From Microbacterium sp. BLY (lineage in GTDB: Bacteria > Actinomycetota > Actinomycetes > Actinomycetales > Microbacteriaceae): a stretch of DNA of 64,000 bases. The position numbers and the translations under genes are program-made. The notes under the pieces are model-generated. The model worked only from the letters and a program-made list of their open reading frames with translations, was not told the DNA's origin and made no database searches. The stretch lies in contig NZ_JAGKSR010000001.1 of the NCBI RefSeq assembly GCF_017939615.1, positions 62,001 through 126,000 on the forward strand, read 5' to 3'. The stretch's first letter is position 1, and the number at the start of each line of letters is the position of its first letter. Of this stretch, positions 1 to 9,535 are shown one piece after another.

Positions 1-16
1 GCGCCATGATGTCCAT
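1..16 (-). CDS. possible 5' end of a gene cut by the window edge
   Basis: On the minus strand a purine-rich GGTGGAGG stretch lies just before an ATG at position 16, and a second in-frame ATG follows at position 7. Only about five codons (M-D-I-M-A) are inside the window, so nothing can be said about the product. It would lie directly downstream of the small membrane protein, on the same strand. Confidence 0.25.
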
Positions 17-45
17 GCCCTCCACCTTACCCCCGGCGATCGGGG

Positions 46-336
46 TCAGGAGGGGATGAGCGCGGCCAGACCGAAGCCGATCGAGATGAGGCCCATCAGC
101 AGCAGGGAGCCGGTCACGCTGCTCGCGACGCGGAAGATGAAGCCCTGTGTGCGTCCGTACCAGAGCTGCACCGCGAAGGACAGCAGGACGACACCCCCGA
201 AGCCCACCAGCATCCACTGGATGCGCCACTCCTCGGGGGTGAGGATCCCGATGACGACGCTGGCGACGAACGCGGTCGCCCAGACCGCGATCACGCCGGT
301 GAAGGCGTTGCGGGGTGCGAGGGCCGGTTCTGACAT
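46..336 (-). CDS. small membrane protein of unknown function
   Basis: This encodes about 96 residues beginning MSEPALAPRN. An ATG seven codons further upstream is possible, but the hydrophilic MSEP start fits better. Three hydrophobic segments are visible, at roughly residues 12-32, 40-60 and 70-93, with a short charged loop (PEEWRIQ) between the first two, so it is probably an integral membrane protein with three spans. No family motif is recognised. It is divergent from glnR, with about 75 bases between the start codons. It is a plausible conserved actinobacterial protein of unknown role. Confidence 0.7.
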   Translation of the reverse strand: MSEPALAPRNAFTGVIAVWATAFVASVVIGILTPEEWRIQWMLVGFGGVVLLSFAVQLWYGRTQGFIFRVASSVTGSLLLMGLISIGFGLAALIPS

Positions 337-410
337 GTCTCCATTCTTGCGCATCAACGGCCGCTATCATGGCGGCACGGCGTCGATCCCCCCGCCGGTG
401 AGGAGTGCGC

Positions 411-1094
411 GTGGCCCTGGTGCTGGTTCTGACCAACGCTCCGCTCTCGGAGCAGGTGCTGCCCGCCCTCGAACTGCTGAGTCACCGCACGCGGCAGATC
501 CCCGCGGAGCCCGCCCAGCTCGTGAACGCCCCGGAGTACGACATCGTGATCGTCGACGGTCGGCATGATCTCGTCGGAGCGAAGTCGCTGTGCCGCCTGC
601 TGCGCGCGACGGGGCAGGACGCCCCGCTCCTCCTCGTCGTGACCGAAGGCGGCATGAGCGCGCTGTCGGGCGAGTGGGGCATCGACGACGTCCTGCTGGC
701 GACCGCCGGCCCGGCCGAGATCGATGCGCGGGTGCGTCTCGCCCTCGCGCGGCGGGACGAGGTCGCCGAGCCGGCACGGGTGCAGGCCTCCGGCGTCACG
801 ATCGACGAGCAGTCCTACTCGGCGAAGCTGCACGGCCGGCCGCTCGACCTCACCTACAAGGAGTTCCAGCTCCTGCACTTCCTCGCCACCCACCCCTCTC
901 GGGTGTTCACCCGCGAGCAGCTGCTCAGCGAGGTGTGGGGGTACGACTACTTCGGCGGCACCAGGACGGTGGACGTGCACGTGCGACGGCTGCGCGCCAA
1001 GCTCGGCGATCAGGAGCAGATCATCGGCACCGTGCGCAACGTCGGGTACCGGTTCAACGTCTATGAGGACGACAGTCTGGTCGGCTCGCGCTGA
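411..1094 (+). CDS. glnR: orphan OmpR-type regulator GlnR (nitrogen)
   Basis: GlnR is the global nitrogen-assimilation regulator of actinobacteria and acts on ammonium and amino-acid metabolism promoters. The N-terminal receiver domain (about 1-115) carries D49 in [10 protein letters not shown] but is atypical, as in known GlnR proteins. The segments [20 protein letters not shown] and [18 protein letters not shown] closely match the Streptomyces protein as I remember it. A C-terminal winged helix (about 130-220) contains [19 protein letters not shown] and [18 protein letters not shown] 411 is preferred over GTG 405 because GAGGAG at 400-405 gives a proper ribosome-binding distance. No histidine kinase is adjacent, as expected for an orphan regulator. 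A nearby polyphosphate/phosphate cluster is also seen in Streptomyces. Confidence 0.93.
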   Translation: MALVLVLTNAPLSEQVLPALELLSHRTRQIPAEPAQLVNAPEYDIVIVDGRHDLVGAKSLCRLLRATGQDAPLLLVVTEGGMSALSGEWGIDDVLLATAGPAEIDARVRLALARRDEVAEPARVQASGVTIDEQSYSAKLHGRPLDLTYKEFQLLHFLATHPSRVFTREQLLSEVWGYDYFGGTRTVDVHVRRLRAKLGDQEQIIGTVRNVGYRFNVYEDDSLVGSR

Positions 1095-1099
1095 CCGCC

Positions 1100-1132
1100 G
1101 TTCACACGCGCGACACCTGCCGGTGCTTAGAT
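1100..1132 (+). promoter_or_regulatory. ppk promoter with weak PHO-box-like repeat
   Basis: A TTAGAT -10 element at 1127-1132 sits seven bases before ATG 1140. That predicts a leaderless ppk transcript starting at the second of two nearby ATGs. Upstream, GTTCACA (1100-1106) and CGACACC (1111-1117) have the 11-base period of PhoP boxes, but the second unit is degenerate. Confidence 0.45.
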
Positions 1133-1139
1133 GTACCCC

Positions 1140-3308
1140 ATGATCGATCCCGCACTCGCCGATGCCGGACTCGGTGACGCCGAAGACGACGACTTCGACG
1201 ACGCCGTCGAAGCGCCGGACTCCCAGCTGCCCGACCACCGGTACCTCGACCGCGAGCTGAGCTGGCTCGCGTTCAACCAGCGGGTGCTCGAGCTCGCGGA
1301 GGACCCGTCGCTCCCGGAACTGGAGCGGGCGAACTTCCTGGCGATCTTCGCGAGCAACCTCGACGAGTTCTTCATGGTGCGCGTCGCGGGGCTCAAGCGC
1401 CGCATCATGACGGGACTCGCCGTCCCGACCAACATCGGGCGCTCCCCCGTGGACGCCCTCGCCGACATCTCCCGCGAGGCGCACGCCCTGCAGCTCCGCC
1501 ACGCCGACGCCTGGACGAAGCTCGTCCGCCCGGCCCTCGCCGACTCGGGCATCGAGATCACGGAGTGGTCCGATCTCACCGACGACGAGCGCTCCGCCCT
1601 CTCCGAGTACTTCCAGGCCCAGGTCTTCCCCGTCCTCATGCCGCTCGCGGTCGACCCGGCGCACCCGTTCCCCTACATCTCCGGGCTGTCGCTGAACCTG
1701 GCGATCCGCATCCGGAACGCCCGCACCGGCCGCCAGGAGTTCGCGCGCCTCAAGGTGCCGCCCATGCTCCCGCGCTTCGTCGAGGTGCCGGCGACGGGCG
1801 AGATCAAGCGCTTCCTGCGGCTCGAGGAGCTGATCGCCAATCACCTGGGCGACCTCTTCCCCGGGATGGAGGTGCTCGACCACCACGCGTTCCGCCTCAC
1901 CCGCAACGAGGACGTGGAGATCGAGGAGGACGAGAGCGAGAACCTCATCCAAGCGCTCGAGGCCGAGCTGCTGCGCCGGCGGTTCGGGCCGCCCATCCGC
2001 CTCGAGATCACCGACGACATGGACGACGTCACGATGGACCTCCTGGTCCGCGAGCTCGACATCACCGATCTGGAGGTCTACCGCCTCCCCGGTCCGCTCG
2101 ACCTGCGCGGCCTGTTCGACCTCTCGCGGATCGACCGTCCCGACCTGCGGTATCCGCCGCACCTGCCCACCACCGCCGTGGCCTTCCAGCCCGCAGGGTC
2201 GAGCTCCCGTGCCGACATCTTCAAGGCGATCCGGAAGTCCGACGTGCTCGTGCACCATCCGTACGAGTCGTTCACGACGAGCGTGCAGGCGTTCCTGGAG
2301 CAGGCGGCCCGCGACCCGCACGTGCTCGCCATCAAGCAGACGCTGTACCGCACCTCCGGTGACAGCCCCGTCGTGCAGGCCCTCATCGACGCCGCCGAGG
2401 CCGGGAAGCAGGTGCTCGCGCTCGTCGAGGTGAAGGCCCGGTTCGACGAGGCGAACAACATCGTGTGGGCGCGCAAGCTCGAGAAGGCCGGCGTGCACGT
2501 GGTGTACGGCCTCGTGGGGCTGAAGACGCACTGCAAGCTCGCCCTCGTGATCCGCGAGGAAGACGGCATGCTCCGTCACTACTCCCACGTCGGCACGGGC
2601 AACTACAACCCGAAGACCAGCCGGATCTACGAGGACTTCGGCCTCTTCACCGCCGACGCCCAGGTCGGCAAGGACCTCACGCGGCTGTTCAACGAGCTCA
2701 GCGGCTACGCGATCGAGAAGAAGTTCAAGCGCCTTCTCGTCGCGCCGCTGCACCTGCGCAAGGGGCTCGTGCGCCTGATCGACGCCGAACGCCGCAACGC
2801 CGAGGCCGGCAAGCCCGCGCACATCCGCATCAAGGTCAACTCGATGGTGGACGAGGAGATCATCGACGCGCTGTACCGGGCCAGCGCCGCAGGGGTGAAG
2901 GTCGACGTCTGGGTGCGCGGCATCTGCAGCCTCCGCACCGACCTCGACGGCATCAGCGACAACATCACGGTCCGCAGCATCCTCGGGCGCTACCTGGAGC
3001 ACTCGCGCATCTTCGCGTTCGACAACGACGGCGATCCGCAGGTGTACATCGGCAGCGCCGACATGATGCACCGCAACCTGGACCGTCGCGTCGAGGCGCT
3101 GGTGCGGGTCACCGACAGCGCGCACCTCAAGGAGCTCACCGCGTTCTTCGACCTCGCGATGGACGACAAGACCTCGTCGTGGCACCTCGGCCGCGGCGGC
3201 GTCTGGGAGCGCCACGCCGTGGACGCCGACGGCACACCGCTCGTCGACCTGCAGGATAAGACCATGGGGATGATCCAGCGACGGCGACGGGCGCGGGCGG
3301 TTCGATGA
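1140..3308 (+). CDS. ppk: polyphosphate kinase 1
   Basis: Ppk reversibly transfers the gamma phosphate of ATP onto polyphosphate chains. The product is about 722 residues, normal for PPK1. It has the N-terminal segment [19 protein letters not shown], the [20 protein letters not shown] block, and the phospholipase-D-like C-terminal half. H483 in [16 protein letters not shown] corresponds to the autophosphorylated histidine of the family. ATG 1131 is three codons further upstream, but it overlaps the predicted -10, so 1140 is chosen. The gene overlaps the next by four bases (ATGA), indicating translational coupling. Position beside the Pst importer suggests co-regulation by phosphate. Confidence 0.97.
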   Translation: MIDPALADAGLGDAEDDDFDDAVEAPDSQLPDHRYLDRELSWLAFNQRVLELAEDPSLPELERANFLAIFASNLDEFFMVRVAGLKRRIMTGLAVPTNIGRSPVDALADISREAHALQLRHADAWTKLVRPALADSGIEITEWSDLTDDERSALSEYFQAQVFPVLMPLAVDPAHPFPYISGLSLNLAIRIRNARTGRQEFARLKVPPMLPRFVEVPATGEIKRFLRLEELIANHLGDLFPGMEVLDHHAFRLTRNEDVEIEEDESENLIQALEAELLRRRFGPPIRLEITDDMDDVTMDLLVRELDITDLEVYRLPGPLDLRGLFDLSRIDRPDLRYPPHLPTTAVAFQPAGSSSRADIFKAIRKSDVLVHHPYESFTTSVQAFLEQAARDPHVLAIKQTLYRTSGDSPVVQALIDAAEAGKQVLALVEVKARFDEANNIVWARKLEKAGVHVVYGLVGLKTHCKLALVIREEDGMLRHYSHVGTGNYNPKTSRIYEDFGLFTADAQVGKDLTRLFNELSGYAIEKKFKRLLVAPLHLRKGLVRLIDAERRNAEAGKPAHIRIKVNSMVDEEIIDALYRASAAGVKVDVWVRGICSLRTDLDGISDNITVRSILGRYLEHSRIFAFDNDGDPQVYIGSADMMHRNLDRRVEALVRVTDSAHLKELTAFFDLAMDDKTSSWHLGRGGVWERHAVDADGTPLVDLQDKTMGMIQRRRRARAVR

Positions 3309-4291
3309 CGGCGCGGCAGGTCCAGCTCCCGGAGACCGCGGCCCGCGGGAAGTGGTCCGACAAGGCGGTGTACGCCGCCGGGGCCGTCGTGTGGCGGCTG
3401 GTCGACGGGAAGCTGCGCATCCTGCTCATCCATCGCACGAAGTACCGCGACGTGACCCTGCCCAAGGGGAAGGTCGACCCGGGCGAGATGCTCGCCGAGA
3501 CGGCGGTGCGCGAGGTGCAGGAGGAGACCGGCATCCGCGTCGCCCTCGGCGTCCCGGTCGGTGTCAGCCGCTATCATCTCGCCTCCCGCAAGCAGAAGGT
3601 CGTCCACTACTGGGCCGCCGAGGCCACGGACGCGGCGATCCGCGCGTCCACCTTCGTGCCCAACCGGGAGATCGCCGCGCTCGAGTGGGTCAGCCTCAAG
3701 AAGGCCCGCTCCGCGCTGAGCTACCCCGTGGACCAGGAGATCCTCGAGGCGTTCGCCGCCCTCGTCGACGACGGCGTGCTGCGGACCTTCCCGGTGATCG
3801 CGCTCCGGCACGGCAAGGCCCTCCCCCGCTCCGAGTGGGACAAGGCCGACGCCGCGCGCCCGCTCACCGAACGGGGGAAGCGGCAGGCGAAGGCGATCGT
3901 CGGCCCGCTCCGCGCCTTCGGCGTGCGCAAGATCGTCACGAGCGACGCGGTGCGCTGCGTGCAGACCGTCACCCCGCTCGCCGAGGCCCTGGACCGCAAG
4001 CCGGTCCTCACCGAGAAGATCAGCCAGGACGCGTGGGAGGACGGCGTCGCCGACCTTCGCTCCGTCGTCGGCCGCCGGATCCGGGCCGGCAAGCCGGCCG
4101 TGCTGTGCAGCCACGGGCCCGTGCTCCCCGGACTGCTCTCCGAGATCGCCCTCGCGACCGGGACCGTGCACGGCTCGTACGTGAGCAGTGCGGCCGACCT
4201 CGAGACCGGCGCGTTCTCCGTCGTGCACGTCTCGGCGACCAACCCCGGCTCCGGGATCATCTCGATCGAGACCCACGCGCCGAAGGTCTGA
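3305..4291 (+). CDS. NUDIX hydrolase fused to histidine phosphatase (MutT1-like)
   Basis: This is a two-domain enzyme of 328 residues. The N-terminal NUDIX domain carries the box [15 protein letters not shown] at residues 55-77. The C-terminal half is a histidine-phosphatase (phosphoglycerate mutase-like) domain with the RHG motif near residue 168 and a second catalytic histidine in [10 protein letters not shown]. Mycobacterial MutT1 has this architecture and cleaves 8-oxo-GTP and diadenosine polyphosphates, but the substrate here is inferred only. The ATGA overlap with ppk indicates one operon and hints at a role in phosphate-rich nucleotide turnover. Confidence 0.92.
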   Translation: MTARQVQLPETAARGKWSDKAVYAAGAVVWRLVDGKLRILLIHRTKYRDVTLPKGKVDPGEMLAETAVREVQEETGIRVALGVPVGVSRYHLASRKQKVVHYWAAEATDAAIRASTFVPNREIAALEWVSLKKARSALSYPVDQEILEAFAALVDDGVLRTFPVIALRHGKALPRSEWDKADAARPLTERGKRQAKAIVGPLRAFGVRKIVTSDAVRCVQTVTPLAEALDRKPVLTEKISQDAWEDGVADLRSVVGRRIRAGKPAVLCSHGPVLPGLLSEIALATGTVHGSYVSSAADLETGAFSVVHVSATNPGSGIISIETHAPKV

Positions 4292-4346
4292 CGCGTCGCC
4301 GCGGGGCCAAGGGGCGCCTGGGATCGACCCCAGAGAGTCGCCGCTC

Positions 4347-4401
4347 GTTCACCTGCCGTTCACCTGCGCGGGAGAGTCTCGTTAACCGTCGCCCCTAGCG
4401 T
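4347..4401 (+). promoter_or_regulatory. PHO box and pstS promoter
   Basis: Two perfect GTTCACC units (4347-4353 and 4358-4364) are spaced by 11 bases, the signature of actinobacterial PhoP direct-repeat operators. A related GTTAACC lies at 4381-4387, one base out of register. A TAGCGT -10 candidate follows at 4396-4401. The layout predicts activation of pstSCAB when phosphate is scarce. The PhoR-PhoP system itself is not in this window. Confidence 0.75.
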
Positions 4402-4452
4402 CACTGTGTGCCCTGCACCGGGCCTCACCCCTCCCAGATCGAAGGATCCACA

Positions 4453-5556
4453 GTGAAGATCTCCCGAATCGCACGAATCGGCGCCATCGGCGCCGTCGCC
4501 GCTCTCGCTCTCGCCGGCTGTGCCGCGAACGAAGGCGGAACCGGCGGCTCCAGCGAAGAGCCCTCGGAGTCCACGCTCTCCGGCACGATCGACGCGACCG
4601 GCGCGTCCTCGCAGACCGCGGCCCAGGAGGCCTGGGTCGCCGCGTTCCAGACCGCCAACCCCGACGTGACGGTCAACTACGAGCCCACCGGCTCGGGCAC
4701 CGGCCGCGAGAACTTCCTCGAGGGCGGCAGCAACTTCATCGGCTCCGACCGCGCGTTCAACGACGAGGAGATCGCCGCCGGCGGCTTCGGCGCCTGCACC
4801 AGCGACGACATCGTCGAGGTCCCCCTCTACATCTCGCCCGTCGCGGTCGCCTTCAACCTCGAGGGCATCGACACGCTGAACCTCGACGCCGCCACGATCG
4901 CCGGCATCTTCGCCGGCACGATCACCAACTGGAACGACGAGGCCATCGCGGCCCTCAACGACGGCGTCGAGCTGCCCGACCTGGCCATCTCGCCCGTGCA
5001 CCGCTCCGACCCCTCCGGCACGCAGGAGACCTTCGCCAAGTACCTCAGCGCGACGGCCCCCGACGTGTGGACCTACGAGGTCTCGGACGAATGGCCGATC
5101 CAGGGTGGCGAGGCCGCACAGGGCACCTCGGGCGTGAAGCAGGCCCTCACCGCCGGCAACGGCGCCATCGGCTTCCTCGACGCCTCCCAGGCGGACGGCC
5201 TCGGCCAGGTCGCCGTGGGCGTCGGCGAGGAGTTCGTCCCGTACTCGGCTGAGGCCGCCGCGAAGCTCGTCGAGGGCTCGACGCTCGCCGAGGGCCGCGG
5301 CGAGGGCGACCTCGTCTTCGACGTCGACCCGGCCGCTGCCGCGGACGGCGCCTACCCGATCGCCCTGGTCAGCTACCTCATCGGCTGCGAGCAGTACGAG
5401 GACAGCAACGTCGCGGAGCTCGTGAAGGCGTACTTCACGTACATCGCGAGCGCCGAGGGCCAGGACGCCGCCGCGGAGAACGCCGGCAGCGCCCCGATCT
5501 CGGACGGTCTGCGCGAGCAGGTCCAGGCCGCGATCGACCTGATCCAGGTCGGCTGA
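4453..5556 (+). CDS. pstS: phosphate-binding lipoprotein PstS
   Basis: PstS captures inorganic phosphate outside the membrane and hands it to PstCA. The product is about 367 residues, with a signal peptide ending in the lipobox LALAGC (lipidated C23). Phosphate-binding segments include TGASSQTAAQEAW, EPTGSGTGRENFL and HRSDPSGTQETFAKYL. GTG 4453 follows GAAGGAT and gives a normal signal peptide. An in-frame GTG at 4408 lies six bases after the -10, so a leaderless start with a longer N-terminus cannot be excluded. It is the first gene of pstSCAB. Confidence 0.96.
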   Translation: MKISRIARIGAIGAVAALALAGCAANEGGTGGSSEEPSESTLSGTIDATGASSQTAAQEAWVAAFQTANPDVTVNYEPTGSGTGRENFLEGGSNFIGSDRAFNDEEIAAGGFGACTSDDIVEVPLYISPVAVAFNLEGIDTLNLDAATIAGIFAGTITNWNDEAIAALNDGVELPDLAISPVHRSDPSGTQETFAKYLSATAPDVWTYEVSDEWPIQGGEAAQGTSGVKQALTAGNGAIGFLDASQADGLGQVAVGVGEEFVPYSAEAAAKLVEGSTLAEGRGEGDLVFDVDPAAAADGAYPIALVSYLIGCEQYEDSNVAELVKAYFTYIASAEGQDAAAENAGSAPISDGLREQVQAAIDLIQVG

Positions 5557-5659
5557 TCCTGCCGACCCCCTGACGACGGTGCCCCCGCGTCCCCGAGCGG
5601 GCGCGGGGGCTCCGCCCGGTCAGCACCCGATCCATCTCCACCCCCGAAGCAGGGAGATC

Positions 5660-6643
5660 ATGAGCACGACCGCGCAGGAGCCGACAACGGCACCGGCACC
5701 CACACCGGCGCCGCCCACACCGATCAAGGCCAAGCAGCGCCTCGGCGACCGGGTCTTCTCCGGCACCGCGCTGGCAGCCGGCATCATCATCCTGGTCGTG
5801 CTGGCGCTCGTCGCCGCCTTCCTCATCATCCAGAGCCTCCCGGCGTTCCAGCTCGACACCACCGACAACCACATCCTCCGAGGCGAGTCGTTCTGGGTAT
5901 ACGTGTGGCCGCTCGTCTTCGGGACCCTCTGGGCGTCGTTCATCGCCCTGCTGATCGCCGCCCCCATCGCCATCGGCATCGCGCTGTTCATCTCGCACTA
6001 CGCGCACCGGCGGCTCGCTGCCTTCCTCGGCTACATCATCGACCTGCTCGCCGCGGTGCCCTCCGTGGTCTTCGGCCTCTGGGGCGGCCTCGTCCTCGCC
6101 CCCCTGCTGCAGCCGATGTACGTGTGGCTGAACGAGAACGCCTCCTGGGTGCCGTTCTTCGGCGGCCAGGTCTCCGCGACGGGAAAGACCATCCTCACGG
6201 CGGCGCTCGTCCTCGCCGTGATGTGCATCCCGATCATGACAGCCATCTGCCGCGAGGTCTTCCTGCAGACCCCGAAGCTCCACGAGGAGGCCGCCCTGGC
6301 CCTCGGCTCGACGCGCTGGGAGATGGTCCGGATGGCCGTGCTGCCCTTCGCGCGCGGCGGCATGGTGTCGGCGGCGATGCTGGCCCTGGGCCGCGCGCTC
6401 GGCGAGACGATGGCCGTGACGATGGTGCTCTCGCCCTCGGCGGTCGTCAGCTTCCTCGTGCTCACCGCCACCAACCCGACGCCCATCCCGGCGAACATCG
6501 CCCTCGCCTTCCCGGAGGCGCACGGTACCGGCGTGAACACCCTGATCGCGACCGGCCTCATCCTCTTCGTCGTGACCTTCGCGGTCAACGCGCTGGCGCG
6601 CTGGATCGTCGCCCGCCGCGCCGAGTTCTCGGGAGCGAACTGA
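5660..6643 (+). CDS. pstC: phosphate ABC transporter permease PstC
   Basis: This is one of two integral membrane subunits of the Pst phosphate importer. The 327-residue product has a proline/threonine-rich cytosolic N-terminus (TTAPAPTPAPPTP) and about six hydrophobic segments. The ATPase-contact loop EEAALALGSTRWEMVRMAVL is near residue 215. ATG 5660 follows AGGGAG at 5651-5656, while an earlier ATG in the same frame lacks a comparable site. The 100-base gap from pstS holds a GC-rich hairpin (around 5583-5610) that may reduce read-through so that PstS is made in excess. That role is inferred. Confidence 0.95.
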   Translation: MSTTAQEPTTAPAPTPAPPTPIKAKQRLGDRVFSGTALAAGIIILVVLALVAAFLIIQSLPAFQLDTTDNHILRGESFWVYVWPLVFGTLWASFIALLIAAPIAIGIALFISHYAHRRLAAFLGYIIDLLAAVPSVVFGLWGGLVLAPLLQPMYVWLNENASWVPFFGGQVSATGKTILTAALVLAVMCIPIMTAICREVFLQTPKLHEEAALALGSTRWEMVRMAVLPFARGGMVSAAMLALGRALGETMAVTMVLSPSAVVSFLVLTATNPTPIPANIALAFPEAHGTGVNTLIATGLILFVVTFAVNALARWIVARRAEFSGAN

Positions 6644-6644
6644 C

Positions 6645-7742
6645 ATGACCGCCCTCACCAGCGCTCCGCCCGCCGCGAGCACCACCGCTCTCACCTCCGG
6701 CCGCCTGCCGAAGTGGGCCCCCTGGGCTCTCCTCGGCGTCTCGTTCGTCGTCTCCGCCGCGGTCTTCGGTGTCGCCGCCGCCGGCTCCGACACCCCGCTC
6801 GCCGACTTCAACATCGCCGGCACCGTGATCGTCGGCATCCTGCTCTACATGGTGATCATCACCGTGATCTCCTCGATCGCGGAGAGCCGCCGCAAGGCCG
6901 TCGACCGCCTCATGACGGCGCTCGTCGCCACCGCCTTCCTCATCGCCCTGCTGCCGCTGATCTCGCTGCTGTGGACCGTGGTGGCGAACGGCATCGAGCG
7001 CTTCGACGCCGAGTTCTTCTCCTACTCGATGCGCAACGTGGTCGGCGAGGGCGGCGGCATCGTGCACGCCATCTGGGGCACCGTCCTCATCACGCTGACG
7101 GCCACGATCATCTCGGTGCCGGTCGGGCTGATGACCTCGATCTACCTCGTCGAGTACGGCCGCGGCAAGATCGCCAAGGCCATCACGTTCTTCGTCGACG
7201 TGATGACGGGCATCCCCTCGATCGTCGCCGGTCTGTTCATCTACGCGGTGTTCGCCCTCCTGATCCGTCCCGGCATCTCGATGGGCTTCATGGGCGCGCT
7301 CGCCCTCGCCGTGCTGATGACCCCGGTCGTCGTCCGCGGCAGCGAGGAACTGCTCCGGATCGTCCCGAACGAGCTGCGTGAAGCCTCCTACGCCCTGGGG
7401 GTGCCGAAGTGGCTCACGATCCTCAAGGTCGTCCTGCCCACCTCGATCGCCGGCATCATGACCTCCGTCATGCTCGCGATCTCCCGTGTGATCGGCGAGA
7501 CGGCCCCGCTGCTGCTCACCGCCGGCTTCACGCAGAGCCTCAACACGAACATCTTCGACGGTCAGATGATGACCCTGCCGGTGTTCGCGTACAACCAGTA
7601 CATGAACCAGGGCACGAGCCCGGACGCCGCCGTCGCGCGCGCCTGGGCCGCCGCGCTCACCCTCATCCTCATCGTCATGGTGCTGAACCTGCTCGCACGC
7701 CTCATCGCGAAGCTGTTCGCCCCGAAGGTCAACGGCCGCTGA
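6645..7742 (+). CDS. pstA: phosphate ABC transporter permease PstA
   Basis: This is the second membrane subunit of the Pst importer, 365 residues. It has an extended N-terminal region with extra hydrophobic segments before the core permease domain. The conserved loop [20 protein letters not shown] contacts PstB, and [15 protein letters not shown] is a PstA hallmark. It starts one base after the pstC stop codon. The C-terminus is basic ([13 protein letters not shown]). The length is larger than the roughly 300 residues of the E. coli protein but usual for actinobacteria. Confidence 0.95.
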   Translation: MTALTSAPPAASTTALTSGRLPKWAPWALLGVSFVVSAAVFGVAAAGSDTPLADFNIAGTVIVGILLYMVIITVISSIAESRRKAVDRLMTALVATAFLIALLPLISLLWTVVANGIERFDAEFFSYSMRNVVGEGGGIVHAIWGTVLITLTATIISVPVGLMTSIYLVEYGRGKIAKAITFFVDVMTGIPSIVAGLFIYAVFALLIRPGISMGFMGALALAVLMTPVVVRGSEELLRIVPNELREASYALGVPKWLTILKVVLPTSIAGIMTSVMLAISRVIGETAPLLLTAGFTQSLNTNIFDGQMMTLPVFAYNQYMNQGTSPDAAVARAWAAALTLILIVMVLNLLARLIAKLFAPKVNGR

Positions 7743-7770
7743 GCCCCGACCACTCAGAATAGGAATCCAC

Positions 7771-8550
7771 GTGTCCAAGAGCATCGAAGTCAACGACCTC
7801 AACGTCTACTACGGCAACTTCCTCGCGGTCGAGGGCGTCTCCCTCGACATCCAGCCGCGCAGCGTCACGGCCTTCATCGGTCCGTCCGGCTGCGGCAAGT
7901 CCACGTTCCTCCGCACCCTGAACCGCATGCACGAGGTCATCCCCGGCGCCCGCGTCGAGGGAGAGGTACTGCTCGACGGCAAGGACCTCTATGGCGCCGG
8001 TGTCGACCCGGTGCTCGTGCGCCGCCAGGTGGGGATGGTCTTCCAGCGTCCCAACCCGTTCCCCACGATGTCGATCAAGGAGAACGTCCTCGCCGGGGTG
8101 AAGCTCAACAACAAGCGCATGTCGAAGAGCGAGCAGGACGACCTCGTCGAGAAGTCGCTCACCGGCGCGAACCTGTGGAACGAGGTCAAAGACCGCCTCG
8201 ACCGTCCGGGCTCCGGGCTCTCGGGCGGCCAGCAGCAGCGTCTGTGTATCGCCCGCGCCATCGCCGTCTCCCCGGAGGTGTTGCTGATGGACGAGCCGTG
8301 CTCCGCCCTCGACCCCATCTCGACCTACGCGATCGAGGAGCTGATCGGCGAGCTCAAGAACGAGTTCACGATCGTCATCGTGACGCACAACATGCAGCAG
8401 GCGAGCCGCGTCTCCGACAAGACCGCGTTCTTCAACATCGCCGGCACCGGCAAGCCCGGCAAGCTCATCGAGTACGACGACACCACCAGCATCTTCACCA
8501 CGCCGTCCGTGCAGGCCACGGAGGACTACGTCTCCGGCCGCTTCGGCTGA
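7771..8550 (+). CDS. pstB: phosphate ABC transporter ATPase PstB
   Basis: PstB powers phosphate import. The 259-residue protein has Walker [10 protein letters not shown] at 37-45, the signature LSGGQQQR, Walker [14 protein letters not shown] and the switch histidine in [11 protein letters not shown]. Start is GTG 7771, 28 bases after pstA. The gene closes the pst operon. No phoU follows here: the next sequence is a palindromic repeat and a broken gene. Confidence 0.97.
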   Translation: MSKSIEVNDLNVYYGNFLAVEGVSLDIQPRSVTAFIGPSGCGKSTFLRTLNRMHEVIPGARVEGEVLLDGKDLYGAGVDPVLVRRQVGMVFQRPNPFPTMSIKENVLAGVKLNNKRMSKSEQDDLVEKSLTGANLWNEVKDRLDRPGSGLSGGQQQRLCIARAIAVSPEVLLMDEPCSALDPISTYAIEELIGELKNEFTIVIVTHNMQQASRVSDKTAFFNIAGTGKPGKLIEYDDTTSIFTTPSVQATEDYVSGRFG

Positions 8551-8580
8551 CCCACCCTGTCGGCCTCCTCCCCCGTCCCC

Positions 8581-8676
8581 CGGGCACGACTTCGGAGATG
8601 CCGTACGACACGCCGGGCACCCGCCCCTGGGCCGCGGCGCGTCCCCTTCGATCTCCGAAGCTGCGCACGGGTCGTG
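8581..8676. repeat. imperfect palindromic repeat, copy 1
   Basis: CTTCGGAGAT at 8590-8599 is the exact reverse complement of ATCTCCGAAG at 8651-8660. Inside, GACACGCCG (8607-8615) pairs with CGGCGCGTC (8635-8643) with one mismatch, around a G/C-rich centre. The same layout recurs at 9432-9526. It lies just after pstB and may also stop transcription. Confidence 0.75.
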
Positions 8677-8766
8677 ACTCCTGCACGGATCGCGAGTGGG
8701 GAGGATCGTCCACAGACGGCGGGCTACCGAGTCGGGTCGCGGCCGCGGAGGCCGAGACAGCCCGAA

Positions 8767-9417
8767 TGATGGCGGGATGTGCACGGGGCGAGGGACGCAG
8801 GTGTGGACGTATGCCGCGCTCCGCGCCCGGCACGGCTCTGCACGTCTGGATGCACCACGACCGCCATCAGTATCCGCACGAGGACTGCGACTGCGTGACG
8901 CACTGGGATGCTGCGACGTCGGGCAGTGCCTTCGAGCAGCCGGGGGTGCCCCTCGTGCTCCGGCAGATCTACGGCTGCCGTGGGGCGGAGGCGTTCTTCG
9001 TCGCTCTGGAGTCCGCCCGGCGGCTCGGACTCATCGATGCGGTCGGGCTGCGCCGTCTCGGTGACCGGCTCGGGCCCGAGGGGCGCGACCTCATCGCCTT
9101 CTCGCGGGCCGATGCCGACAGCGGCCTGGAATCCGTCGTGCGGCTGAGGATCCGACGCTACGGGTGGCGCGTGCGGACGCAGGTTTGGCGTGGTCGGGAC
9201 GGGCCGGGTGGACCTCCTCATCGATGACTGGCTCATCATCGAGGCGGACGGACGCGCCAACCACGAGGAGAGCTCGCTCCGGCACCGCGATCTGGTCCGC
9301 GACGCGACCGCCGCCGGCTGGGGCCACCCCACTCTCCGCTTCGACGACGCGATGGTCCTGTACGACTGGCCTCTCGTCGAGCGGGCCATCGTCGAGACCA
9401 TGCGCCGCCGCCCCTGA
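8767..9417 (+). pseudogene. frameshifted DUF559 / Vsr-like endonuclease-fold gene
   Basis: One reading frame (about 8830-9185) encodes HVWMHHDRHQYPHEDCDC through EAFFVALESARRLGLIDAVG to DSGLESVVRLRIRRYGWRVR. The next frame continues directly with GTGRVDLLIDDWLIIEADGR to the stop at 9417. Removing one T from the TTT at 9184-9186 joins the two into a single protein. The C-terminal part resembles DUF559/Vsr-type domains (GRVD, then EADG). The N-terminal 100 or so residues expected for this family are not recognisable upstream, so the gene appears truncated as well as frameshifted. Its ancestral function is unknown. Confidence 0.7.
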
Positions 9418-9431
9418 CCCCGACAGCCCCG

Positions 9432-9526
9432 TGCCGGGCACGGCTTCGGAGATCGTCGACCACACGCCGGTGTCGGGGCCGGGCCCACGGCGTGTCGCCC
9501 TGCATCTCGGAAGTCGTGCCCGGGGC
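9432..9526. repeat. imperfect palindromic repeat, copy 2
   Basis: The left arm at 9434-9453 and the right arm at 9504-9523 are reverse complements with two mismatches over 20 bases. The inner arms CACACGCCG (9461-9469) and CGGCGTGTC (9489-9497) also pair. Sequence and layout match the copy at 8581. The two copies bracket the broken DUF559-type gene. Confidence 0.78.
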
Positions 9527-9535
9527 CAGGAGGAC

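Noticed and set aside
354..3215. Very long antisense open frame opposite glnR and ppk
   Set aside because: It mirrors the codon phase of ppk, is rich in Arg/Val/Leu/Asp/Glu repeats typical of the reverse strand of GC-rich genes, and has no family motif. ppk is certain.
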